The notes below the pieces were generated by a model that was not told the DNA's origin, made no database searches, and saw only the letters and a list, made by a program, of their open reading frames with translations. This document shows, in pieces, positions 32,701 through 43,602 of a stretch of 64,000 nt of DNA (positions are counted from its first letter, which is position 1; each line of letters starts with the position of its first letter). Origin of the DNA: Amanita rubescens (Eukaryota; Basidiomycota; Agaricomycetes; Agaricales; Amanitaceae). The stretch spans positions 1-64,000 of the forward strand of contig WION01000064.1 of NCBI GenBank assembly GCA_015039365.1, given 5' to 3'. Both the position numbers and the translations under genes were made by a program.

Positions 32701-34754
32701 TTCATGTAAGTCCATCACTTTGTCGTTCGGATGATATGCTTAGATATCTCGCAGGAATGTTGATGCTGAGGGTTCTAGCGATGATGACCATTCTATATGG
32801 GAGTCTTTGCTTGACGCCTCGACGGCAAAAGCGCTTGACCATGGCCTGGATAGTGCGACAGTCCTTGAGGAAGTCTCTGCGTCGCTCGAACAGGCATATG
32901 ACTGGGACGCAGCCTGCACTTCTTCATTCATTCGTGCCACGGATACACTTCTATCGCGCCTGGACCTTGATGAAATCAGAGAAGCTCCATCATCGTTGCT
33001 TAGGCTCGTCAACGATGTTCTCTCTGCCACGTATCCTCCTTTGCCTCAGGTGAAGCAGTACGCAAGATGGCTTTTGAGGTCTCTTTCTGACATGGTCCGG
33101 AAATGCGAAAATGAGGAGATGGCGAGCGTAATCGTGACATCTGTTAAGCAAAGTGTCAGCATGTGGATCCTAGACGAGGCTGAATCGACAGACGAAGAGG
33201 AATGGTCTTACGACGTATGTCCCATATCTCATTTTGATTCTGATTTATTGAATTGAGCGTTTTTATTATGTTCAGATGGAACCATTGTATGGTTACCTCT
33301 TATCGATTCTCAGTTTATTGCCAAAGACGATCGAGGCTGTAACCGATTATCTGCCTATCTTGGAATCGGCCTTGCGTGGAGACCAATTCAGGACCTCGTT
33401 AGCAGCCGAGGCCTTCAAAGAGTTCTGGACTGGGTATTCAGGCGTAAAAGAGCCCCGAGAGGGATGGCCTGCGGGCCTCGTTAGGTGCCTTGCATGCGCT
33501 GGTCAATCCGAAGAAGTGTCCCCTGTACCAGAAGGAGAATCCCTGAAGACGCCCCAACAAACTTTTGCGTTGCTTCCCTCTTCGTCGTCAACATTGTTTG
33601 ACGACGCTTCGAGCGGGCCAGGTAAGCTTGTTACACAAATGCAAGGCTTAGATGATAAAACTCTCGTAGATTTGGACAGTTGCACGGTTTCTCCACCATC
33701 CACACCTACAGAACGTGGAAAACTACTATTCGCGGATGCTACTACGCCATCGACCTCCTTTGCTCTTTCGAGTCCTCCCCGAGTCAAGTATTCCAGTCCT
33801 GTCAAGCTTGTCTCACTTGCCTCCCCGACTTGGATTGCGGTGAGAAACCAGGCGACTGGATCCAGGAAGCGCATGCGCATCTCTGCGGAGGATAAGGAAA
33901 ATAGTTCGCTTCCGATGCGGTCGCCGTCTCGGCGCGTCGCTTCCAATGTGTCCGATGCAAAGTTGGTCCATCAGCGCCCAACGACACCCAAGAAGCGCAA
34001 GCTCCAAAACGATGTTGATGACAATACGGAGCATCTTTCGCCATCGAAAAAGAGCAGATCCGATGCAGTGTTTTCCCACTCCACGAACATCGTCTCGTCT
34101 ACAAGTGATGCCGACGATGAGAACGATATTGCCAACAGCTTACTGGTTTCTCCGGCATCGTCGGACGAAGCAGTTCCTTCTCCGAGGAAGCGAAAACGCA
34201 TGATCATGATTTTGGAGTCTGTCGAAGTGCCGTCGGTCAAATCGGTTACGATGCAATATAGAAAAAGCGCACAGGAAAAGCGGAAAAATGGTTCGAATGC
34301 AGATTGGGAGTCCAGCTCGTCGTTCAAGTCAAAACTGCGTCGAGCCAAAAGCGATTCATCTGGGGATCTGTCGAGGAGGAAGCGTCGGGTGAGCATTAAA
34401 AGTGACCAAGAAGACGTGTTTGGTCCTCTGCCGCTTCCTAGTTTGCTGGAGACATGTAAGAGGCTGGCGGCGACTCCGCCTTCTACTACCTCTCGGCGAG
34501 CGGACCCTGCGTCAGCCCCGTCAGTGCGGTCGTTTAAAGGGCTGGATTTCAGTTCGACATCACTCGATCTGAGCCCTCCGCCTTCCCCATCTCCTCAAGT
34601 CCGGTTGTTGCCTACGGCTATGCCTCTCCCTGACAACAACGATGATAGGTCGGAGGAGGGATCAAGCCCATCAAAATCCGCGAAACAGCGTAAAACTTTG
34701 CGCCGGACGCGGTCTCAAACTATTGGTGTTGGGAAAAGTAAAGTTGTGGTTTGA
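29723..34754 (+). CDS. RIF1 homologue (telomere and replication-timing regulator)
   Basis: Seven exons (29723-30434, 30483-30718, 30768-31932, 31990-32043, 32090-32705, 32755-33214, 33276-34754) encode 1573 residues. The N-terminal region with LTYLEHPVSRIIASDSSLKDLIEAYNVLAARLR is the Rif1 N signature; HEAT-like helices fill the middle. Rif1 limits telomere elongation, sets late origin firing by recruiting protein phosphatase 1, and acts in the nucleus. A SILK motif, a PP1 docking element, lies at residues 58-61, and a KEN box at about 15-17. The last exon encodes a disordered, basic, Ser-rich tail with a PKKRKL-type nuclear signal and a RRVSI motif resembling a PP1 RVxF site. I started at the second ATG (MTLPTPP), because the family usually opens this way. 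The 54-nt exon 4 depends on my choice of the acceptor at 31989. Confidence 0.85.
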
Positions 34755-35136
34755 AGTATTAAAAAAAATCATTCGATTTGCATTGCATTTGTTAAGTAAG
34801 TTATACCAGCATATTTTTGTAACTGTAGTCGTTGTTCATACCCCTCCATTATAAAAAGTCAATTACAATACATAATAAATCGCGAGTCGTAGTTAGTTGA
34901 TGAACACGTAAGCACGACGTTCTGCAGTGAACCGCCGTGACCCGACCGAACGGTTGACCCGTCGTGAACGTTGACCATGTTAACCTTACTTATAGAACCG
35001 CTTCTTTTCCTTCTCTTCTCTGTCAGAAAATATGTGACCCATCCCCTCATTTAACGCAGCATCCTCTCATTAGACAGATCAAATTTAATTATGTTCAATT
35101 AAAGGAAACCTCATATTGCTTATACATACTAAGTAC
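34755..35136. other. Convergent intergenic spacer
   Basis: Shared 3' region of the RIF1-like gene and the kinase at 35137; nothing else seen. Confidence 0.5.
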
Positions 35137-36591
35137 TTACCGACCGGGAGTGTACTCAAACCATGGATGACGTACTACCTCCTGTATCGTAATCCTTTCC
35201 TCGGGATTGTACTTGAACATCTTCTCTAACAGGTCACTGAGGAGTTCCACTTCATCTTCCTCCAGCTGTGTCCCAACAATCTCAATCATGGGCCCTTCCT
35301 CATCTATCGGTGGTTCGTCCCGCTCACCAATTCCCTGCAGTTTTTCTCGGATGGAACTCTTGTAATCTGGGGACTTTGGTTGGCCGTCTTCATGAAACCA
35401 TATATGGCGTTCTTTAAAGGCGTTCCACCAAGGATCTGGTAGTTTGCCAAACAGGGTAACGAAATCCTGCATAACCGTTTCTTCATCTGCCAAAAAAGAG
35501 GTGATGAGCGAGTATCCCGCACGAATCTCAAAGATTGTGCATGCCAATACCCAAATGTCGGAAGCAAAAGAGAATTTGTTATCAAAGAGGGTTTCGGGGG
35601 GGCAATAGAGTATTGCTGTAGCTGGGTTGTAGTCGGTTGGAGGTTGTTTTGTGTCGAAGGACTGGCCAAAGTCGATCACGATGATGCTTTCTTCCAAGAG
35701 AAGCACTGGGACAGAGAGGTGAGTCATATCAATGGCTTGGACAACTTCTCGTGGGGCGTGCGGCCCGGGTGCTGATTGGTTAACGGTTACAACCTCGTCT
35801 GTCCTAGGCTGGCCAAACTTTGAGTAGATTTCGTCGTCTGACCATTTGTGGACCTCGTCAGAGACCCGAAAAAGGACATTTGATGACGTTAGATCTGAGG
35901 AATTTAATAAACCATTATTATGAAACAGAGTTAACGAACCTCCGTGTACAAGCCCTGCAGAATGCATAAGCTCCATCACCGTAGCAGTTTGCTTTGCCAC
36001 TTCCCTAGCCAGATCACCCCGGAGCCGCGTACTCCCTTCAAGTCTCCCTCCGCCGGGAAACGACATGACACGTACACTCGGTCCAGCAAGTTCGGAGACA
36101 AGGCATACGTGCGTTCCATTAGGCCCTTCCTCGATGAAAGAATCCTTGATCGTTTGGATATTGTGTCTAGCAGCATGGTGCGTGGAAGCGATTAAGGCGT
36201 CGAGCTTTTGGGAAATAACAAGCTCTTCAATCTCGTCCTTTGGCTTAGTGGATTTATATGCAGGAAGAACCTTCAGCGCAACCAGAATGCCAGATACAGA
36301 GTCGCGGGCAAGCCAGATCGTAGATGAGCCTCCGTATCCTAACTTGTGCAAGACTTTGTAGCGACCGTCGGCAAAAACATCACCAATCGACACTGGGTGC
36401 AATCCTTCGGGTGCATAAAGTTCGAGGTTTTCGACGGAATCGAATCTACAAGGTCGATATTGTCTCCGGAACATGTAAACCGGTTCGGGCTCCCCTGAAG
36501 TGGCCATTCCTTCCGCTTCATCGTGACCGAGCGCACTGTTTACTATACTCGACGAGGGTTCAAGTGTACTCTTCGAAATCGAGAGGCCCAT
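35137..36591 (-). CDS. SRPK-like protein kinase
   Basis: Two exons (36591-35940, 35894-35137) give 469 residues. Kinase landmarks are present: glycine loop LGYGGSSTIWLA, VALKV lysine, HGDLTSSNVLF catalytic loop (HGD instead of HRD, split by the 45-bp intron), VIDFGQSF (DFG) and YCPPE in place of APE. SR-protein kinases phosphorylate Arg-Ser domains of splicing factors. The FDSVENLELY and PEGLHPVSIGD start and split-kinase build fit the SRPK-like group common in agaricomycetes; an RS-domain substrate is only inferred. The intron 35895-35939 is a multiple of three and has no stop, so retention would insert 15 residues right in the catalytic loop. The start Met (MGLSISKS) was chosen over one 21 codons upstream. 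Confidence 0.85.
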   Translation of the reverse strand: MGLSISKSTLEPSSSIVNSALGHDEAEGMATSGEPEPVYMFRRQYRPCRFDSVENLELYAPEGLHPVSIGDVFADGRYKVLHKLGYGGSSTIWLARDSVSGILVALKVLPAYKSTKPKDEIEELVISQKLDALIASTHHAARHNIQTIKDSFIEEGPNGTHVCLVSELAGPSVRVMSFPGGGRLEGSTRLRGDLAREVAKQTATVMELMHSAGLVHGGSLTLFHNNGLLNSSDLTSSNVLFRVSDEVHKWSDDEIYSKFGQPRTDEVVTVNQSAPGPHAPREVVQAIDMTHLSVPVLLLEESIIVIDFGQSFDTKQPPTDYNPATAILYCPPETLFDNKFSFASDIWVLACTIFEIRAGYSLITSFLADEETVMQDFVTLFGKLPDPWWNAFKERHIWFHEDGQPKSPDYKSSIREKLQGIGERDEPPIDEEGPMIEIVGTQLEEDEVELLSDLLEKMFKYNPEERITIQEVVRHPWFEYTPGR

Positions 36592-37109
36592 TCTCGGGTG
36601 GCTCGCGGTAAGAAAGGAGAACGCGCAGGACAAGGTCACGGTGGGACATATCACAGATCTGTCACGTCACACTATTTAAGATTGTCTATCCCCGTTCTCG
36701 CCGTCATTTCCTTTCTTCCCCTTTGCTTTGGACCCTTTAAGTTTGGAGTTGGCCTTGAGTTTTCCTTTCTTCCCTTGGGTTTTGTTGAAGTGGATAACGG
36801 GGAATCAACAGTTTCGGGCTGAAGATGATCAGAAAGAAAGAAAAACAAAGTGGAACTCAGCATTCACACCTTAAGCCTTAGCCATGGTTGCCGCGGTTGG
36901 AGACGTAGAAGTCGTACAACGCCCCAAAGTGTAAGAAAGTCGCCGGGCATCAAGGATGGTGGAAGTACGGCGTAGCGGTAAGGGTATGGCGAATTGGAAG
37001 GAGTGGATTGGAAGTCGTTCATCGCAACGGTTATAGGAGAGAATTCGCGTCTTGTCGTTACGTCACCGGTTTTGCTTCCGTTCATCGCCTCATTGCAATC
37101 GCCATGAAT
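36592..37109. other. Intergenic between two kinase loci
   Basis: No gene is seen. It includes the promoter of the SRPK-like gene and the truncated end of the kinase pseudogene. Confidence 0.5.
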
Positions 37110-38293
37110 TCAAACACCGAGGGACGAGGGTAGGACAAACTTCACGATTTGAATCTCATTCGTATCCTGGAAAGGTATAGTATCGAACTGGATCTATACG
37201 TTTACACGTTCAGCATCTAATTCGACAAAAGGAAGAACAACAACTGGCTCATTCACCTCGTAATAAAGGCAACCAAAGGCATAAACATCTGATTTTTGTG
37301 TCCTTGCAGTCAATTGCCCATCATCGTCTGACTCTGAGGCATCTTCCTCTTCATTCCAGTTTCCGTGTAGCTCAGGTGCCGCAAAGTTGTAATGCAGCAC
37401 TCCAGATGGTGGCAGTGGCTTCTGAATGTCGAGTTAATCCAAAGTCGGCGATTTGAGCGTGGAAGTGAGAGACTGAGAGTCCAAAAGAACGTTGTCCTGA
37501 TAAAAGGGATAGTTATGTCAGTATCTAACCAGGCGGAATGAGGTGGATGTACGCCGAGGATGTCCCCGTGAACTATGCCTTCCGAGTGGGTGTATTGGAT
37601 GCCTTCGGCTACCTCTAAAATCTATCAAAGATTCAGCTTTGAGTGTGTGCAGTCGAGCGAAATCCGCACAAGTCTTTGAATCTTCGATGTTGAATGACCA
37701 GTCTTCTTTCTCCACCGAGAAAGAGTACCGTTCTTCGTGTATGGCGACACAAGGAACATGCGAGAAGCTGATTCATCTTCAAAGATCCCGAGAAATGGAA
37801 GAACGCGCTCGTGAGTTAGAGATCGCCACATCAACGCTTCTCGACAGAAATCCTATCAGACGGCGATGATCAGAAATCGGTAATCCATTCAAGATAAGCG
37901 AATGACTTGCATCATTATGACGAGTTTTGTATAACTGTTTCAGCGCGATGGCAGCTCCCTTGAGTTCTCCCTTGAAAACGAACGCAGTGCGTAATTATGA
38001 TCAACCTTAGCGTTGATCCCTTTCACGAACAAAGAGCTTGGTGTGACCGGCGTCTTTGTTATCATTTTTAGGCTTTTTAGCATCAACCGTCTCGCTCGAT
38101 GGTTGGCATCCGGTACTTCGGAACATGACAAATGGCCAGTGCATAGCAAATAAAGCATAAAATCGAGCAAAGGCTCGGTGTCAGATTCACCAGTGAGTTG
38201 CAAAGCAGCGTTGACATAGTTCTTCGTTATCAAGAGTGACCGTGCAAGGTCGATTGTCGCTACATTGACGACACGGTCGATAGGTGATCTTAG
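37110..38293 (-). pseudogene. Broken TKL-type protein kinase
   Basis: Pieces of a tyrosine-kinase-like domain follow in order: VFKGELKGAAIALKQ (Lys), DFCREALMWRSLTHERVLPFLGI (helix C), VAEGIQYTHSEGIVHGD (catalytic loop), DNVLLD, IADFGLTRHSEATAT (DFG) and NFAAPELHG with KSDVYAFGCLYYE. Introns can be placed, one of GC-AG type (donor GCAAGT, near 37896) joining RHND to DFCREAL. Several defects argue for a pseudogene. The glycine-rich loop between KVDHNY and VFKGEL is missing with a frame change. Two further frame changes flank the DFG segment. The frame also ends just after QFDTIPFQDTNEIQIVK, losing the C-lobe end. It lies on the strand of the intact SRPK-like gene but is from another kinase group. 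Confidence 0.75.
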
Positions 38294-38607
38294 CGAGAAG
38301 TATATGCTAAAGTTCAGCGCTCAGCGCTCAGCTTGCTTACTCAGCTTACTAGGCCTCGGAATATGCCAGCTTCCGGGAACAAGCCAATTTGCATCAACAC
38401 CGCTACTACTAGGCGATCACTGCGCGGCCGAAGCCAACAATTGCAAACTCTCCTGTTGCTGCACTACTCACCACCTCTTTTGTCGAACACGTAGACCCTT
38501 CCGCCCGCCGAATGTGGTAGGGGTGACACGTGGGTTAATAGAAACTTATTATTAGAAGTCTCCGTCGTTGACAACGTTGACTCCTTGGTACTAAAGCAAA
38601 CGTCGTC

Positions 38608-40310
38608 ATGTGGCCCGACTCGTCTTCCAGGCTATCCAAGAAGCCCATCTTGTTCATCTGTACCTTTCTCATCACCTTTCTCATCCTCTTTTTCTGGTAC
38701 AAGAACACTATACTGACCTCGTGTCCCACCGCTCTCGCCATTGACGACCATTTCAAGCCGGTATCATCGATAGGCCCCGACTTCCGCCTCCAGAAACACA
38801 AGAGGATCGCTATCGCGTCTGACATTGGCCACCATCATGACGTTTACCTTGCCTTGGCTTGGACGCTTGAGCGAGTTATGAAGGGTCGGGGTCAGTTAGA
38901 CGTGTATGCGCGAACGCCGCTGAGTTTCGGGTTTGGAAAGGTGGTCCAGCAGCTGGGCTTGTATCACGGGGTCATCAGAGATCCGCAACAACTCTTCCTC
39001 GACCTCGCTGATAGCGGTTCGGATGACGCCATTGATATGGTCATACTGGGAACTTGTGAACTTGAGTGCGTTTCATTTCGCTTGCAATGTTTTTCACTCA
39101 TCCTTGTCCTTTTTTCCTCCCCCTTCTACACAACACTGGCACTATGATCTGGGTAGCCTACAACATTGGCACGAAAAGCTTCTGAATGCGTGGGAGCTCA
39201 GAGACAACGAACGCAAGTTCGAGCTCGTCTGTATCGTCCATCATGCTGAAAACCGGCTTTTTGAGGTCAACATTCATGAATGGTCTCGCCGGAATGCCCT
39301 TCGCGTTCTCACGATCTCAAAACAGTTTGTTTCTTTCTGATTACCTATATATTTTACTCACCCTTATCCAGTGTTCAGAGAACCCTTCATCAAATCTTCC
39401 AAACGAAGGCTTCCGACCACTCTCCCCTCATCGCCTCTTCCGGATTGGAATACGTACCCGTCAATGTCCACATCCCAATTTTGAACGTATCGATTGAACG
39501 TCAACAGTCTCCGCCGCTTCTGTCGAACGCAGTCATTCAGGGATCACTCTCTGTCGGTCGCCGCGATTATTTGACCATATTCGATGATCTTGTCAAAAGC
39601 CTGCACGGTCAGTGTAATTCCCTCTTCTGTTCAGAATACCTCATCCCCGTCTCGGTAGAGGATCCAAAAGCGTGGGGCTATTTACCTCTTGCAAATCATT
39701 CCTCATTTCTTCCAGACCCCGACCTCTCCGATCAACCATTTAGATTACATCTTGCCGGATCAGGCTCGCTAAACGTCCCTCCGGAATTGAAGAACGTCAT
39801 CGTGTTTCACACCAACCTCAACTATTTCCAGTACTACGACCTAATGACCACTATGGACATCTGCATACCTGCGTTCCCGAACAACAAAAAGTATTTTGAG
39901 GATACGGCAAGCTCGACGGCAGCGATGTGTTTGGAATCAGATGTGAGTTTGCTGTACGTCAAGAACCCATTCGATCGTTACTACTTCCTCAGGTGCCCCT
40001 CCTCGTGACTCAACGCATCCGTGAGGCATATGCCCACCTGGATGATGACAGGGTCATTGTGACCCGTCCGGCGGCAATGGGCGAGGTAGCCGCCATCCGA
40101 GCGCTCCGGACGAACAATATCTCCACCTTTCTGGCCAGCGACCCGGCCCAATCAGGCGTCTCGCTTGGCTCCCACCCGCGCCTGCGTGGAGCGGCTGAAC
40201 GGATGCTGAGCGCAGGCTGGCACAGGACCAAGGGGGGATTCGACGCCGTCAAGCGGCTGATTTGGGATCAGAATGAGGCTGTCGTCATTCAGCTTATCTT
40301 CGATACGTGA
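38608..40310 (+). CDS. Type II membrane protein of unknown function, possibly glycosyltransferase-like
   Basis: Four exons (38608-39065, 39157-39324, 39372-39942, 39993-40310) encode 504 residues. A single transmembrane helix (about residues 13-29, ILFICTFLITFLILFFW) follows a short basic N-terminus, predicting a lumenal C-terminal domain as in Golgi transferases. The body has segments such as RIAIASDIGHHHDVYLALAWTLERV, FELVCIVHHAE, and VIVFHTNLNYFQYYDLMTTMDICIPAFPN. Their order (N-terminal Rossmann-like start, late acidic loop) is reminiscent of GT-B enzymes, but no diagnostic motif is seen. I do not recognise the family with certainty. The first intron is 91 bp; the rest are about 50 bp. 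The gene is divergent from the kinase pseudogene. Confidence 0.7.
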
Positions 40311-41997
40311 TTTGAACTCCCGTCGGCTGTGTTAGAACTTTGGCATCATGATGCCTCACTACAAGGATTTTGGACTGCTCCAGCCTATGTTGCGTAGATC
40401 AATATTAGTCACCATATTCATTTCCTTGTTTTCGTCCACTTCCAAGTATTATATGTCTTTTATCTGAAGGGGTTATTTATCTACGAGTATGGGGATGTGG
40501 ATGTATTCGAGGTGTTTGATTAGTGATTACAGGTCTGGTTACAATGACTGGAAAAGGGTTTTGTTACCCTAGATCAATCCAAGCCATTGGTAAATGTTGC
40601 ACTTGAGACGAAGATGGCCTGGAGGACAACTGAAAGAAACATACACGTATATTGAGGTACTGGCTAGCAAATGTTATTGTTGAAACTGAGTTGCAACGCT
40701 GCCGGCGCCGGAAAAGTGGCGCGTGGCATACTCAAAGAACTTTTTATTGGCTACGCTATGAACCCGTCGCCTTCATCCAAGTCCACAGTTCATCATGGTC
40801 CTGTAAGACATCATCACCATCGCTTGAAGAGCGAAGCATTGAAAGGATTAAGTTTGCTCGTAAGGGGGTTGACAATAATGCGAGCGGTGATCATTAAACA
40901 GTGAAGTATACGTACAAGCCAACATCTCCTCAAGATCTTCGGTGCTGGCATTAGAGCCGTTATCTTTGGTCTAGTCCGTAGTGTCATTGGTGATTGGAGC
41001 TGACTGTGGGTCATGAGGCCATGGTACAACACAGAGGAGTGTGGACATAAAACTGGAAGGGAAGCCTGAGAACACAGGAACGGCTCCGGCTTTGTTGCAA
41101 CGTGATCATCGCAGTTGCAATGAGGGAAACTCGAGAGATTGAGAATGGTTCTGGGATGTTGCAACACCGCCAGAGAGATGTCCACGCACAAGGGAAACAG
41201 GATAGAATGTGGGAACGGCCCTGTTGCAATACACCACACCATCGTTTCAAAGACAGTGACGTTGCAACCGTTGGAGGGATCTCGGCGCACTGGGGTAAGG
41301 AAAGGGCGCGGGAATCGTTCCAATACCGTTGCCGCGGCGGATCTGGCCCATACACTACTAAACTAGTAGTAGTCATACTATGTCAGAAATGAGTCCTGCT
41401 CGGCATTTTGGCACTACGTACAGCGGCAAGGCAAGTCGGATATGTCGTCACCACAAGGACGCTATTACACACGCGTTAGGCAATTCTGTGGTGATAATGT
41501 TGTTCCAGTTTGTTACAGTTTGTTAGTAGACACTGCACCAATCTGTCGGTTCACCATCATGTTGTCAAAGTAAGCACTTTACGGGTGCGGAGAAGCTATT
41601 ATGATTATCTGAAGTCACTGGTTGCATGTGACAGGCAAATATCACCGCATTGGTGCTTGTTTAGTGCGTAGATTCTTCAGAACTTTTAAGTGACATGTTC
41701 AATGTTCACGGAAACCCATTCGGCAGGTATTAAGCTTCTATCACTCTAAACTAAAGCAACAGTTCTTATCTCGGAAAACACCTTTCTGATACATACAACT
41801 TACGGTATGGCGTCGGGCGCCTACGGTTCGGGCTTACCCCTACCCGATATCTTGGATGTACACGGCGCCATTCCCAAGCCGGAGTGATGGGGTAGATGAA
41901 TCTCCGTTTCTAATGTCATATCAAGTTGATGCTCCACATTAAATACGGTGTGCCTTCCCATTGAAACGTAAAGCGTTGAACCTTTCCCTATACCACG
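40311..41997. other. Intergenic with recurring GTTGCAA words; upstream region of G+ copy 1
   Basis: No gene is supported; minus frame 40814-41323 has no domain. GTTGCAAC/GTTGCAAT recurs at about 41094, 41116, 41158, 41224 and 41261. From about 41530 the sequence (CTGTCGGTTCACCATC onward) recurs upstream of the other two G+ genes at about 48560 and 62995. Confidence 0.55.
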
Positions 41998-42046
41998 GTG
42001 AGCAAAGATCATGATTGCCTATATTGAAGCTGAACATTACATTTAG
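41998..42046 (+). other. 49-bp 5' intron of G+ copy 1
   Basis: GTGAGC donor, GCTGAAC branch and ATTTAG acceptor three bases before the ATG. Introns of the same length and nearly the same sequence precede both other G+ copies. Confidence 0.7.
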
Positions 42047-42049
42047 ACT

Positions 42050-42856
42050 ATGGATATTCCAAACGTCATAATATTCGGAGAGACAGGAGCAGGAAAGAGC
42101 TCGCTCGTCAACTTGATCGCGGGCAGAGACGTAGCCGAAATGTCGAGTCGCGCAACTGGATGCACGTTTAAGAGCACGTGCTTTCCCGTCAATATCGGCG
42201 AGAAGAAATTCCACCTGCACGACACTGCTGGCTTGGACGAAGGTCAGGGTGGGAGAGTCGCAAAGCACGACGCCATTGTGCAATGCTATGAGTTATTAAG
42301 GAAGCTAGACACCGGGGTCAACCTTCTCATATTCTGCATGCGCGCTCCAAGAATTAAAGAATCCTGCGCCCAAAACTGGAAGTTGTTCCGAGATATCATC
42401 TGCCAGAGGGAAATTCCCGTTATTTTGGCGGTAACGGGGTTGGAGAATGAAGAAAAAAGCATGGATGAGTGGTACCCGCGGAACGAACAAGACTTCAGGA
42501 ACTACGAGATCTTCCCCACTCGTGTGGCAGGCGTCACGGCAATACGAGGAAAGAAGAACCGCTCGGGCGACTACCTATTTGGCCCGGAGTATGAAGAGTC
42601 AGAGACGAAGCTGAGGAAAATGATAGAAGCAGTATATCTTCCAACTCCATGGAGGGTACCCCGCACAGAATGGGTCCAAAAGATCATCGAGTCATCATAC
42701 ACGTCGGGAAAGCGTCCTAAAGAAATCATTGAGACCAGAGTGGCTTTTGGAAAAGCAACAGAGGAGCTCATGAGACGTTGCCAGATGCCAAGAGAAGAAG
42801 CTGAGGAACTGGCACGGAAATTGGAGGAGTGTGACTCACAGTATCGGACATTTTGA
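42050..42856 (+). CDS. Small P-loop GTPase, AIG1/GIMAP-like, G+ copy 1
   Basis: It has 268 residues in one coding exon. The G1 loop GETGAGKS lies at 10-17 and the G3 motif DTAGL at 58-62. A VTGLE segment near 130 occupies the G4 place; the usual NKxD/TKxD is absent, as in its paralogues here. The C-terminal part (about 180-268) is helical and charged, with no membrane helix or CaaX box. Proteins of the GIMAP/AIG1 and septin-like GTPase families bind GTP and can assemble on membranes; the fungal ones are uncharacterised and the name is by resemblance. It shares most residues with copies at 49049 and 63507. U269 follows on the same strand. Confidence 0.85.
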   Translation: MDIPNVIIFGETGAGKSSLVNLIAGRDVAEMSSRATGCTFKSTCFPVNIGEKKFHLHDTAGLDEGQGGRVAKHDAIVQCYELLRKLDTGVNLLIFCMRAPRIKESCAQNWKLFRDIICQREIPVILAVTGLENEEKSMDEWYPRNEQDFRNYEIFPTRVAGVTAIRGKKNRSGDYLFGPEYEESETKLRKMIEAVYLPTPWRVPRTEWVQKIIESSYTSGKRPKEIIETRVAFGKATEELMRRCQMPREEAEELARKLEECDSQYRTF

Positions 42857-43602
42857 ATGTACATATTTGCCTCAAAGACAGTGTTGAGCGTGTGCATCGA
42901 TGTATTCTGTATGATCAAGTCAAGGTCACTGGAATGGGAATAACAGTATAGAACGGCGGATGACACCGCGTACTGTCAAACCTCGTGTCAAATGTCGACG
43001 GACCAGAAAGTATCGAGGTCATGGGGCATAGGGCATGGGGCATGGGGATAGTACGGCGAATGGGGGGGAAGGGGCTTTGTTGAGAACGGTTGGAGATGTC
43101 GATGAGCGCTTGAAGACAAGTGGAGATAAGTTAAAGTCACTACGGGCACAGGAGTGTTTCTGGAAGGGGGGAATCGACCCGAAATTCTGATAAAATATTT
43201 CATTTCTCCAGCGAGAATAGTTCGCGAATAAATATTGAAATAATAAATTTCCAAAACATTTCTCAAGACATTTCGTTGACATTTCGCCTGTGGACTTGCC
43301 TAAAATGGAAATTCCCACGGTTTCCATCCAAGCGAAATGTCCGACGAAATGTTTGAAAAACTTCGAAATTTTCTTACACTAGTTCCCCTTACGAAATTTG
43401 GTATTTCAGCCAACCTTCATCAACATTTCTCCTTCCTGGAAATGTGTTCGTGCCCGTGGTGAGTAGATAGAGCGGCCCAGTCACACGACGTCACGGATAT
43501 CTTTGTCGCTGATTTTGTGTTCGGAATCGCAGGAGTGCCGAACGCAGTACGCGCAACATGCTTAAAGCTTCAAGCCTCCCCAGGCACTTCCAATAGCAAG
43601 TC
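42857..43602. other. Spacer between G+ and U269 (unit 1)
   Basis: Positions 43180-43400 form an AT-rich patch with several GAAATGT/ACATTTC words in both orientations, which I do not see at the matching place of unit 2. It may be a small insertion. No gene is seen. Confidence 0.4.
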
